Shown here: one piece after another, positions 1-5,316 of the stretch
Position numbering within the stretch: the stretch's first letter is position 1
Layout: each line of letters begins with the position of its first letter
Assembly: GCA_947468985.1 (NCBI GenBank)
Contig: CANINJ010000144.1
Span: 1 to 5,316 of the forward strand
Reading direction: 5' to 3'
Origin: Bacteroidota bacterium
Lineage (GTDB): Bacteria; Bacteroidota; Bacteroidia; Flavobacteriales; Flavobacteriaceae
DNA: 5,316 nucleotides
Notes under the pieces: generated by a model
Told to the model about the DNA's origin: nothing
The model's input: the letters and a program-made list of their open reading frames with translations, nothing else
The model's database searches: none
Position numbers and translations under genes: made by a program

Positions 1-9
1 GCAAGCCAC

Positions 10-429
10 TTAGTATTGTTTTGCTTCTTCGGGTCTTTGTTGAACGTCATTTGAAATTGTGCTTTTAATATTTGGTTTCATTACGCACGAAGCGCTAAAA
101 TCGGCGCCTGGCTCTACGGATAATTTTCCGCAAATTACTTCGCCGTGAATACTTGCTTTTGATTTCAAATTCAGCATTTCTGCTACTTGGATTTTTCCTT
201 CAAACTTGCCTTCAATATCTGCGTTTTTACAAATAATATCTCCTTTGATAATGCCTGCGGGTCCAATAACGATTTTGCCTTTCGACTGAAAATTACCTAT
301 CAAATGTCCGTCAAGTCTGAAGTCGGCAGGAGAATTTATATCTCCTTTTATGGTAGTTCCTTCTACAATTCTATTGGTTTTTCCTAAAAGATCGGTATAT
401 GATTTTGGACTTTTTTCAAACATTTTCAT
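10..429 (-). CDS. Bactofilin family polymer-forming cytoskeletal protein
   Basis: A 139-residue protein of bactofilin (DUF583) type. Bactofilins polymerise without nucleotide into filaments through a right-handed beta-helix and act as scaffolds at the inner face of the membrane. The sequence shows the expected pattern: a short polar N-terminal tail (residues 1-20) with no signal peptide or membrane segment, then a core of about residues 21-115 with regularly spaced hydrophobic-Gly turns (IKGDI at 27-31, LDGHLIGNF at 39-47, IIKGDI at 60-65, IEGKFEGKI at 72-80, IHGEV at 94-98), then a polar C-terminal tail. The start is ATG at 429, whose A is also the last base of the upstream TAA stop (TAATG), so translation is probably coupled to the TPR lipoprotein gene. 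A second ATG two codons later is a possible alternative. Three cysteines (67, 100, 115) are present. Family assignment is firm; the specific role is unknown and is inferred from the operon to concern envelope or secretion architecture. Confidence 0.93.
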   Translation of the reverse strand: MKMFEKSPKSYTDLLGKTNRIVEGTTIKGDINSPADFRLDGHLIGNFQSKGKIVIGPAGIIKGDIICKNADIEGKFEGKIQVAEMLNLKSKASIHGEVICGKLSVEPGADFSASCVMKPNIKSTISNDVQQRPEEAKQY

Positions 430-3263
430 TATTTTTTAGGTTTCATTATTTGGTCACGTTCTATGTTTCCTTGTTCTAAAACGGGTTCCGAATTTCCATC
501 ACCTTTAAATGACGGGGGAAGCTTACTATTATTTATGTTTTCTGGAATATCCGTTGGTTTTATTTCCTTTTTACCTGGAATATCAGTTGGATTTGGAGTT
601 GGCACAATTTCAGGATCTTTAGAAATTGGATTTGGAGCAACAACAGGAGCAACCAAATAGTCTTCAATATTTTTGTTGATTTGAACCACTTTATAATTAT
701 AATTGGAAATCACAATTGATGCTTGCGGGATTTTATAGTCTTTATAATCTTTTAAAATCGTAGCAATCCCTTTTGCAAATTCTTCTGTAATCATTCCGTG
801 AATCACGATGAAATTTTCTGTCAAAGTATAAATATCCGTTGACAAAATCAATTTATCAGTAGGTCTTGTTGCTATGAATTTCTTGATTTTATCAATTAAT
901 ATGGTATTGTTTTTGTCGTCATTGTAAGCAACTTTGAATAAAATTTTCCAAGATTTTCCAGCAAAAGCATAGAATTTTAAGCCTTCTAAATAAGGAACGT
1001 CTTTACCAATAAGGGCTTCCGCTTGTTTTCCTTCTTCACTATTTGGATAATTTAATGCCACAAAATTCAATGCTTTTCTGAATTCTAAAATTCCTTTTAA
1101 TTTTCCAATAGTATTGGCTTTCAATAATTCAAATTTTGAAATCAATTCTTCTCCTGTAAATTGATCAACTGCTTTTTCTAATTCGGCATTTACAGTTCTG
1201 TAATCTCCAGATTCATATAGCTTATACAACTTATTATAAGCGAAATCTGGCGTGTCAACTCCTGCAATTTTGGGATTTGCAAAGCTCAATATTTGTGCAT
1301 ATCTCGAATTTGGATATTGACTGATAATTCTTTCTTTCATCGCTAAAGCCTTTTCTTTATTGATGATTTCGTAGATTTTGAATAAATTATACAACGAAGG
1401 AAGCACCAATCGTTCTTCGGGATTATTCTTTAATAATTGCTCTAACTTATTAGCTGCCAACTGATATTCCTTGAATTTTTCTTTATATATTGAGCCTAAT
1501 TGGAAATAGGCAAAATTGCGTTCTTTGGCAATGCTGTCAAGTACAATTTGATTTTTAGGAATGTCTTTCAGATAAAAATCTGCTGTATATTTTTCTTCTA
1601 CTTTATCGCCTTTTCCTTTTTCTAATCCTTCATTATCTTCTTTATTTTCGTCAATATCTAAGGATTCTACATTTACTTTTTCGGAAGATAATCGCCAATT
1701 GTTTTTATAAGCACGGTCTCCCCATAATTTTTTAAACTGAATTTTCCCGAAAGCCACTGATTTTTGATTGTAGAAATAAAAATCACTTTCTTTTCCAGAA
1801 TTAACAACTGCTTGCATTGCGCCAGGAGGCATCATTCCGGATTTGCCGTTGGCATCGGATGGGTTTTTTCCACTAATATTCCCTGCGTCTTTTCCACTGC
1901 TACCAGGGTTGTTTTTTTCTTTTTCTAATGCTGCTGCGGCTAAAACTTTTTTGAGTTCATCTTCTTTTTTGAGTTTTATGATGTACTTTTCATAATATGC
2001 AATTCTTTCTGAATCCGATAAACCTACAATATTCAAAATACTGTCATTTCGATTTGCAATGCCTTCATATTTAATTACATCATTTAAGTTTTCTCGTTTC
2101 TTTTTGATGAATCTATGTTCGCGAGTTCTTTCTTTTATTTGCACTAAAGTACTGTCATAATATTTACCAGCGGTTGGATATTTTGCTGTATTGAAATAAA
2201 TATCAGCTAAATTTCTATAATTGGAAGCAATCGTATAAGTATCTCCCGTTTTTGATTTTAGAGATTTATTGTATTCTTTTTTAGCACTTTCAAATTTCTT
2301 GTTTTTATCATAATACAGAGCCATTTGATGGTGAAGCACGTCAAGAAACGGCCTATTTTCCCTATTTTTTAGGAGTTTATTGAATTTTTTTAGAAAAGAA
2401 ATAGAATCTGTATTTTCAAATCCAGTAAGTTGTGCTTGTTTTGCCTGTGCGTGAATTACATATTGTCTAGGTGATTTCCGTTTCATATCAATTACGGATT
2501 GATACGCCACAAAAGCACTGTCTTTATATCCTAAATTTTCATAGAGTTGCGCTAAAATATAGCGGTATCTTGCTTTTTCCTCTTTTGATTTTGTGAATGT
2601 GGTAGCCAATTTTAATTTTGCAACGGCACTATCTTTTAGTCCTAAATTCAAAAACGCTTGAGAAATTGTTGCATTTGCATCTGCAAAAATTTGATTTTTT
2701 AGCTTAATATCTTTTAAGATAGCTTGCATATTTTGAAGCGCCAATGCATCATTTTCTAAACGCATATTGGTTTTTTCTCTCCAAATTTTAGCTTCGTGTA
2801 TTTTGTCGCTTCCGGGAGATTTGTATAAGATGTAATTGAAAGCTTCTAAAGCTGGGATAAAACGCTGATCATAATATCTAGTTTTTCCTAATAAAAGATA
2901 GGCTTCATCCATTTGCGGATTTTTTTCTGATCCGCCAATATTCATAGAATGTTTCTGAATGGCTTTTGTGGCCTTGGTTTCTGAACGTTCAAAATTCGCA
3001 TTTTTTGTTTCGCCAGGTTTCAATTCGTCTTTATTAACTTGCATTCTTTCGATGGGTAAATTCTCCCAGAAATTATCTTTGTAGGTTGCTTTAAGTTCTA
3101 TAATTCCTTTATCTAAAGCTATTTGCCCATTGTATAAAATGTTGTCTTTTGTGCTTAAGGCGTGTATGTTTCTGGACACAAAAGTATTTTTTTTGGTAGA
3201 ACAGGCTATCAAAAAAAGTAGAAATCCAAAAGTGAGCGAATATTTTAATATGTTGTTTTTCAA
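429..3263 (-). CDS. sprE: SprE/PorW-type TPR lipoprotein of type IX secretion and gliding
   Basis: A 944-residue lipoprotein with many TPR-like helical pairs. The N-terminus is a lipoprotein signal peptide (two-residue Lys/Asn-rich start, hydrophobic stretch, lipobox LIAC with the acylated Cys at 21). The residues after Cys (STKKN) lack the acidic surface-export signal, so a periplasm-facing outer-membrane anchor is likely. TPR-like units are visible near residues 118-150, 192-222, 230-258, 308-337, 347-376 and 581-654. A Gly/Ser/Asn/Pro linker (about 445-490) and an acidic/charged stretch (about 528-558) separate the two TPR blocks. A C-terminal domain ends in NYNYKVVQINKNIEDYL (about 855-870), followed by a Pro/Asn-rich tail. 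In F. johnsoniae SprE, and in P. gingivalis PorW, such proteins are needed for type IX secretion (and gliding in the former). The start is TTG (CAA at 3261-3263): an in-frame stop lies five codons upstream, and the first in-frame ATG is about 75 codons inside, beyond the signal peptide. It is first in an operon with bactofilin. Family recognised from memory of overall architecture, not by a search. Confidence 0.87.
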   Translation of the reverse strand: MKNNILKYSLTFGFLLFLIACSTKKNTFVSRNIHALSTKDNILYNGQIALDKGIIELKATYKDNFWENLPIERMQVNKDELKPGETKNANFERSETKATKAIQKHSMNIGGSEKNPQMDEAYLLLGKTRYYDQRFIPALEAFNYILYKSPGSDKIHEAKIWREKTNMRLENDALALQNMQAILKDIKLKNQIFADANATISQAFLNLGLKDSAVAKLKLATTFTKSKEEKARYRYILAQLYENLGYKDSAFVAYQSVIDMKRKSPRQYVIHAQAKQAQLTGFENTDSISFLKKFNKLLKNRENRPFLDVLHHQMALYYDKNKKFESAKKEYNKSLKSKTGDTYTIASNYRNLADIYFNTAKYPTAGKYYDSTLVQIKERTREHRFIKKKRENLNDVIKYEGIANRNDSILNIVGLSDSERIAYYEKYIIKLKKEDELKKVLAAAALEKEKNNPGSSGKDAGNISGKNPSDANGKSGMMPPGAMQAVVNSGKESDFYFYNQKSVAFGKIQFKKLWGDRAYKNNWRLSSEKVNVESLDIDENKEDNEGLEKGKGDKVEEKYTADFYLKDIPKNQIVLDSIAKERNFAYFQLGSIYKEKFKEYQLAANKLEQLLKNNPEERLVLPSLYNLFKIYEIINKEKALAMKERIISQYPNSRYAQILSFANPKIAGVDTPDFAYNKLYKLYESGDYRTVNAELEKAVDQFTGEELISKFELLKANTIGKLKGILEFRKALNFVALNYPNSEEGKQAEALIGKDVPYLEGLKFYAFAGKSWKILFKVAYNDDKNNTILIDKIKKFIATRPTDKLILSTDIYTLTENFIVIHGMITEEFAKGIATILKDYKDYKIPQASIVISNYNYKVVQINKNIEDYLVAPVVAPNPISKDPEIVPTPNPTDIPGKKEIKPTDIPENINNSKLPPSFKGDGNSEPVLEQGNIERDQIMKPKK

Positions 3264-3293
3264 TGTAAAACGGTTTTATTCTTAAACTAAGAA

Positions 3294-3309
3294 ATACTAA
3301 TTTTAGTAT
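3294..3309. repeat. Perfect 7-bp palindrome in the sprE leader
   Basis: ATACTAA (3294-3300), two T, then TTAGTAT (3303-3309) is a perfect inverted repeat 31 bases upstream of the sprE TTG codon. The two-base spacer is too short for a good RNA hairpin, so if functional it fits a dimeric regulator site better. In DNA this AT-rich, a chance palindrome of this size is possible; no regulator is known to me for it. Confidence 0.4.
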
Positions 3310-3388
3310 ATAACTCGTAAAAATACATTTCTTTTTGTTACTATAAAAGGTTCCGATCGTTTTTTGAAAAACAAATCTTGAATCTTGT

Positions 3389-3520
3389 GGGATTTGCGTG
3401 AGGGATTACAGCGGAAATCCTTTGCGGAATGAAATGGAACAAAGATTGCAGCGGAATGCCCGACCGAGTTTAACGAAAAATGGCGTAGTTACTCAAAACG
3501 TTCTAAACGAGGACACGCCC
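3389..3520 (+). ncRNA. Candidate structured RNA or dispersed element (Flavo-1-like)
   Basis: A GC-balanced island in AT-rich surroundings with nested pairing. The outer stem is GCGTG (3396-3400) with CACGC (3514-3518), extended past an ATTT bulge by GG (3390-3391) with CC (3519-3520). Inside: AGGGATT (3401-3407) with AATCCTT (3416-3422), including one G-T pair, around an ACAGCGGA loop; CTTTG (3420-3424) with CAAAG (3440-3444), which overlaps the previous stem by three bases so the two compete at the edge; GCA (3448-3450) with TGC (3457-3459) around GCGGAA; GAGT (3466-3469) with ACTC (3491-3494), continued by AAC/GTT; and CGTT (3499-3502) with AACG (3506-3509). From memory, intergenic stretches with GCGTGAGGGAT, repeated AGCGGAA and a final CACGCCC recur in flavobacterial genomes, and the Flavo-1 RNA motif is a known structured RNA of this group. 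Identity with Flavo-1 is a guess. Strand is chosen because the motif order I remember reads on the plus strand. No clear promoter or terminator of its own is seen. Confidence 0.5.
3404..3460 (+). repeat. Two copies of a 17-base GATTrCAGCGGAA motif
   Basis: GATTACAGCGGAAATCC (3404-3420) and GATTGCAGCGGAATGCC (3444-3460) match at 14 of 17 positions and start exactly 40 bases apart. In both, CAGCGGAA or AGCGGAA lies in a small loop, and the mismatched flanks still allow pairing within each copy (ATT/AAT in the first, GCA/TGC in the second). This suggests a repeated structural module inside the candidate RNA and not a random duplication. Confidence 0.6.
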
Positions 3521-3608
3521 AAATAATATTTGAGAAGATAAACCGAATTTTGTAAATTTTATTAAATAAATTATGTCGATGCACTCATAATTAAAACTAA
3601 TTTCGGAA

Positions 3609-3641
3609 TTGTGATGGAATGGTTTTTAATTGTTAAATTTG
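3609..3641 (+). promoter_or_regulatory. trxA promoter (Bacteroidota TTG / TAnnTTTG)
   Basis: TAAATTTG at 3634-3641 matches the Bacteroidota -7 consensus TAnnTTTG exactly; TTG at 3609-3611 with a 22-base spacer is an acceptable -33 element. Transcription would begin near 3645, leaving a leader of about 29 bases that is A-rich and without a Shine-Dalgarno sequence, as is usual in this phylum. It lies downstream of the structured element, so that element would not be in the trxA mRNA made from here. Confidence 0.7.
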
Positions 3642-3673
3642 CAGTATAAAAACTAAATTAATAAATAGAAAAT

Positions 3674-3991
3674 ATGGCATTAGCAATAACAGACGCTACT
3701 TTTGACGAGGTAGTTTTGAAATCAGACAAGCCTGTGATGGTAGATTTTTGGGCAGCATGGTGCGGACCTTGCAGAATGGTTGGGCCAATCATTGACGAAA
3801 TTGGAGTAGAATTTGCTGGAAAAGCGGTAGTTGGAAAAGTGGATGTTGATGCAAATCAAGAATTTGCTGCTAAATACGGTGTAAGAAATATCCCTACGGT
3901 TTTAGTTTTTCACAACGGAGAAGTGGTGGGAAGACAAGTGGGAGTTGCGCCAAAGCAAACGTATGCGGACAGTTTGAACGCTTTATTGTAA
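3674..3991 (+). CDS. trxA: Thioredoxin
   Basis: A 105-residue protein, the normal length of a classical cytoplasmic thioredoxin that reduces protein disulfides and is recharged by thioredoxin reductase with NADPH. The active site WCGPC is at residues 29-33 (redox cysteines 30 and 33), preceded by the buried Asp24 in VDFWA. The conserved cis-proline is Pro74 in NIPT, and the glycine-containing C-terminal strand/helix (GEVVGRQVG, then the final helix) completes the fold. No signal peptide is present, so it acts in the cytosol. ATG at 3674 is the only sensible start. A consensus promoter lies just upstream and a strong intrinsic terminator just downstream, so it is probably a single-gene unit. 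It is transcribed divergently from sprE; no functional link between the two is implied by the sequence. The symbol trxA is given by family; other thioredoxin paralogues could exist in the genome. Confidence 0.97.
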   Translation: MALAITDATFDEVVLKSDKPVMVDFWAAWCGPCRMVGPIIDEIGVEFAGKAVVGKVDVDANQEFAAKYGVRNIPTVLVFHNGEVVGRQVGVAPKQTYADSLNALL

Positions 3992-4020
3992 CAAATATAA
4001 TTCAAATAGAATTTAATTAA

Positions 4021-4048
4021 AGGTTTGGCGAAAGTCAAGCCTTTTTTT
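4021..4048 (+). terminator. Intrinsic terminator of trxA
   Basis: AGGTTTGGC (4021-4029) pairs with GTCAAGCCT (4034-4042), a 9-bp stem with two G-T pairs, capped by a GAAA tetraloop (4030-4033) and followed by a run of seven T (4042-4048). It starts 30 bases after the trxA stop and separates trxA from the DUF58 gene. Confidence 0.9.
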
Positions 4049-4083
4049 ATTTAAACTGAATTTATTTCAGGCTCTAAATTTCC

Positions 4084-4118
4084 AATCTTTTAATTTTTAA
4101 ATCTTTAAATCTTTTAAT
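4084..4118 (+). repeat. Short AATCTTT direct repeats before the DUF58 gene
   Basis: AATCTTTTAAT occurs exactly at 4084-4094 and 4108-4118, with a partial copy AATCTTTAAA from 4100. This low-complexity T/A-rich block lies immediately upstream of the DUF58 start. It could be an upstream activating tract for transcription or simple slippage-derived sequence; nothing in the sequence decides between these. Confidence 0.5.
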
Positions 4119-4125
4119 ACATTTG
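4118..4125 (+). promoter_or_regulatory. Possible -7 element at the DUF58 start codon
   Basis: TACATTTG matches TAnnTTTG exactly and ends four bases before the ATG at 4130. If it is used, transcription would begin at or within a base or two of the ATG, giving a leaderless or nearly leaderless mRNA. No TTG lies at the proper distance upstream (the best is TTA near 4097-4099), so the promoter is incomplete and the call is tentative. Confidence 0.4.
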
Positions 4126-4129
4126 AAAA

Positions 4130-5056
4130 ATGAAAATTGAATCACAAATAGAGAAAATATCAAGTTTTCAGCATTTGGAATTGTTAGCGAATCAGGTTGT
4201 GGAGGGATTTATTTCGGGAATGCATAAAAGTCCGTTTCATGGATTTTCTGCTGAATTTGCAGAGCATAAAGTATATAATCCTGGGGAGAGTACGAAGCAC
4301 ATTGACTGGAAATTGTTTGCGAAAACAGACCGATTTTATACCAAAAGATATGAAGAAGAAACGAATTTGCGATGTCATTTAATTATTGATAATTCGTCGT
4401 CGATGCATTATCCAAAGTTGAAAGACAGTCAGTTGTTTTATGAAAATAAGATTGGTTTTTCCGTTTTGGCATCAGCTGTTTTGATGAATTTACTTAAGAA
4501 ACAGCGTGATGCTGTTGGGTTGAGTGTGTATTCTGATGAATACGAGTTTTATGCGCCCGAGAAAGGAAGCGATCGCCACCACCGAATGATTTTGAACAAA
4601 TTGGAATCGTTATTAGAAAATCAAAAAAGTACTAAAAACACGGATACAGTTTCTTTTTTACATCAAATTGCGGAAAAAATTCACCGTCGCTCGATGATTG
4701 TTTTATTTACAGATATGTTTCAATCTGGGAATGAAGAAGCTTTGTTTACGGCTTTGCAGCATTTAAAATACAACAAACACAAAGTAGTTTTGTTTCATGT
4801 AATTGACCAAAAAACGGAATTAAATTTTGATTTTGATACCGCACCAAGGAAATTCATAGATTTAGAATCGGGTGATGAGATTAATATTTTTGCTGATTCT
4901 GTAAAAGAAGCATATGAAACACAGGTTTCAAATTATTTCAAAAAGGTAGCATTGACTTGTATTCAAAACAAAATAAAGTATGTTCCGGTGTCTGCTGGTG
5001 CCGATTTCGAGAAAATACTCACTACATACCTTGTTGAAAAACAAACCTTTGGGTAA
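4130..5056 (+). CDS. DUF58 domain protein with vWA-like metal site
   Basis: A 308-residue cytosolic protein with no signal peptide or membrane segment. The N-terminal third carries the DUF58 signature: GFSAEFAEHKVYNPGES at 38-54, HIDWKLFAKTDRFYTKRYEEE at about 57-77 (conserved IDW and the Glu-rich end). It runs into a von Willebrand A-like fold: the metal-ion-dependent adhesion motif D87-N-S89-S-S91, then a central helix region, and a strand ending in LFTD with Asp195 as the probable further metal ligand. DUF58 proteins commonly sit next to MoxR-type AAA+ ATPases and BatA/BatB vWA proteins and are thought to act with them in protein maturation or stress tolerance; the exact activity is not known. 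Here no MoxR or Bat gene is adjacent: the gene lies alone between the trxA terminator and a tRNA. ATG at 4130 is chosen because the DUF58 helix starts soon after it. No clear terminator follows the stop, so transcripts could run into the tRNA. Confidence 0.9.
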   Translation: MKIESQIEKISSFQHLELLANQVVEGFISGMHKSPFHGFSAEFAEHKVYNPGESTKHIDWKLFAKTDRFYTKRYEEETNLRCHLIIDNSSSMHYPKLKDSQLFYENKIGFSVLASAVLMNLLKKQRDAVGLSVYSDEYEFYAPEKGSDRHHRMILNKLESLLENQKSTKNTDTVSFLHQIAEKIHRRSMIVLFTDMFQSGNEEALFTALQHLKYNKHKVVLFHVIDQKTELNFDFDTAPRKFIDLESGDEINIFADSVKEAYETQVSNYFKKVALTCIQNKIKYVPVSAGADFEKILTTYLVEKQTFG

Positions 5057-5094
5057 TGGCACTTTATTATAATAGATTATTTTTCATAAAACAC

Positions 5095-5124
5095 TTGTAG
5101 AAGTCGAAATAGGTTGTATATTTG
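5095..5124 (+). promoter_or_regulatory. Promoter of tRNA-Asp
   Basis: TTG at 5095-5097, a 19-base spacer, and TATATTTG at 5117-5124: a full match to the Bacteroidota consensus TTG-N19-TAnnTTTG. The predicted start is near 5128, about 15 bases before the mature tRNA, leaving a short 5' leader for RNase P to remove. Confidence 0.85.
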
Positions 5125-5142
5125 CACTCGCAATAAAGCGCT

Positions 5143-5216
5143 GGTTTGGTAGTTCAGTTGGTTAGAATACATGCCTGTCACGCATGGGGTCGCGGGTTCG
5201 AGTCCCGTCCAGACCG
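5143..5216 (+). tRNA. tRNA-Asp (anticodon GUC)
   Basis: Full cloverleaf: acceptor GGTTTGG (5143-5149) with CCAGACC (5209-5215), seven pairs including one G-T; D stem GTTC (5152-5155) with GAAT (5165-5168); anticodon stem CATGC (5170-5174) with GCATG (5182-5186) around loop CTGTCAC, anticodon GTC at 5177-5179; variable loop GGGTC; T stem GCGGG (5192-5196) with CCCGT (5204-5208) around TTCGAGT. The discriminator base is G5216, the expected identity element for aspartate tRNA. CCA is not encoded (CTT follows), so it must be added by the nucleotidyltransferase. It is a single-gene unit with its own promoter and terminator. Confidence 0.97.
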
Positions 5217-5229
5217 CTTAAATTGGGAG

Positions 5230-5257
5230 AAGCACTTCAGAAATGAAGTGCTTTTTT
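5230..5257 (+). terminator. Intrinsic terminator after tRNA-Asp
   Basis: AAGCACTTCA (5230-5239) pairs perfectly with TGAAGTGCTT (5244-5253), a 10-bp stem capped by a GAAA tetraloop (5240-5243) and followed by a T run (5252-5257). It lies 13 bases after the tRNA. Confidence 0.9.
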
Positions 5258-5293
5258 GCCCCAAAAAGGTTTTTAAGATTGTTGTGTTGTTTT

Positions 5294-5316
5294 GCTACGA
5301 CTTTGTAACTCGTAGC
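5294..5316. repeat. Inverted repeat at the window edge, possible REP-like element
   Basis: GCTACGA (5294-5300) and TCGTAGC (5310-5316) form a perfect 7-bp inverted repeat around a 9-base loop. There is no T run visible because the window ends at the last stem base, so a terminator (for either strand) cannot be excluded. Palindromes with GCTACGA and TAACTCGTAGC arms are, to my memory, scattered between genes in some flavobacteria; this is not proven here. Confidence 0.5.

Larger units (their letters stand above)
3264..3673. other. 410-base intergenic region between divergent sprE and trxA
   Basis: No convincing open reading frame is present on either strand. Contents: a palindrome at 3294-3309, a candidate structured element at about 3389-3520, and the trxA promoter at 3609-3641. 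A minus-strand promoter for sprE is expected here, but no exact TAnnTTTG (CAAAnnTA on the plus strand) was found in the stretch, so that promoter must be degenerate or use another sigma factor. Composition shifts from very AT-rich flanks to a visibly more GC-balanced island at 3389-3520, which is the main sign that this part is under different selection or of different origin. Confidence 0.8.

Noticed and set aside
1..9. Start of a further operon gene after the bactofilin
   Set aside because: Only nine bases are available; a start codon there cannot be judged.
187..387. 66-codon plus-strand reading frame opposite the bactofilin gene
   Set aside because: It lies wholly antisense to a well-supported gene, has no family resemblance, and no promoter or start context.
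463..660. 65-codon plus-strand frame rich in Gly, Ser and Phe
   Set aside because: It is the antisense shadow of the Pro/Asn-rich tail of the SprE-like protein, which explains its odd composition.
3311..3319. TAACTCGTA shared with the edge palindrome (5306-5314)
   Set aside because: Only 9 bases match and the partner arm is missing at the first site, so a chance match is as likely as a decayed repeat.
3324..3331. TACATTTC as a promoter for the structured element
   Set aside because: It misses the final G of TAnnTTTG, has no TTG at the right distance, and would start about 50 bases before the element.
3404..3460. Tandem riboswitch (glycine-type) as an explanation for the duplicated motif
   Set aside because: The motif does not resemble the glycine aptamer core known to me, and the following gene, trxA, has its own promoter downstream of the element.
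4184..4382. Short frames on both strands within the DUF58 gene
   Set aside because: They overlap the conserved DUF58 signature region in other frames and show no recognisable domain.
5061..5085. Hairpin ATAAT-AG-ATTAT plus T run as a terminator of the DUF58 gene
   Set aside because: Five A-T pairs around a two-base loop would not form a stable stem, so it is not called.

Overview
The window looks like chromosomal DNA from a Flavobacterium or close relative (Bacteroidota, Flavobacteriia). The evidence is the strongly AT-rich composition, promoters of the Bacteroidota TTG / TAnnTTTG type, genes without clear Shine-Dalgarno sequences, and a gene for a SprE/PorW-type lipoprotein, which is specific to the type IX secretion and gliding apparatus of this phylum. 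The genus is an inference; no 16S or other marker is present.

Left part (1-3263, minus strand): a two-gene operon. The first gene encodes a 944-residue TPR lipoprotein (SprE/PorW type) that begins at a TTG codon. It is followed, with a one-base TAATG stop/start overlap, by a 139-residue bactofilin. Only 9 bases lie beyond the bactofilin stop, so any further operon member is outside the window.

Middle (3264-3673): a 410-base non-coding gap between divergent transcription units. From left to right it holds a short palindrome in the sprE leader, a candidate structured RNA or dispersed element (about 3389-3520) closed by GCGTG/CACGC and containing two copies of a GATTrCAGCGGAA motif, and the trxA promoter.

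Right part (3674-5316, plus strand): thioredoxin (trxA) with its own promoter and a strong GAAA-tetraloop terminator; a stand-alone DUF58/vWA-like protein whose -7-like element sits directly at the start codon, hinting at a leaderless transcript; a tRNA-Asp(GUC) with a textbook flavobacterial promoter and a terminator, also capped by GAAA; and, at the very edge, a perfect 7-bp inverted repeat that may be the start of a dispersed palindromic element.

Functionally, the operon couples an envelope-spanning secretion/motility factor to a self-polymerising cytoskeletal protein. The plus-strand genes look like separate housekeeping units. The least explained parts are the structured intergenic element, the bactofilin link to type IX secretion, and the DUF58 gene without its usual MoxR partner nearby.
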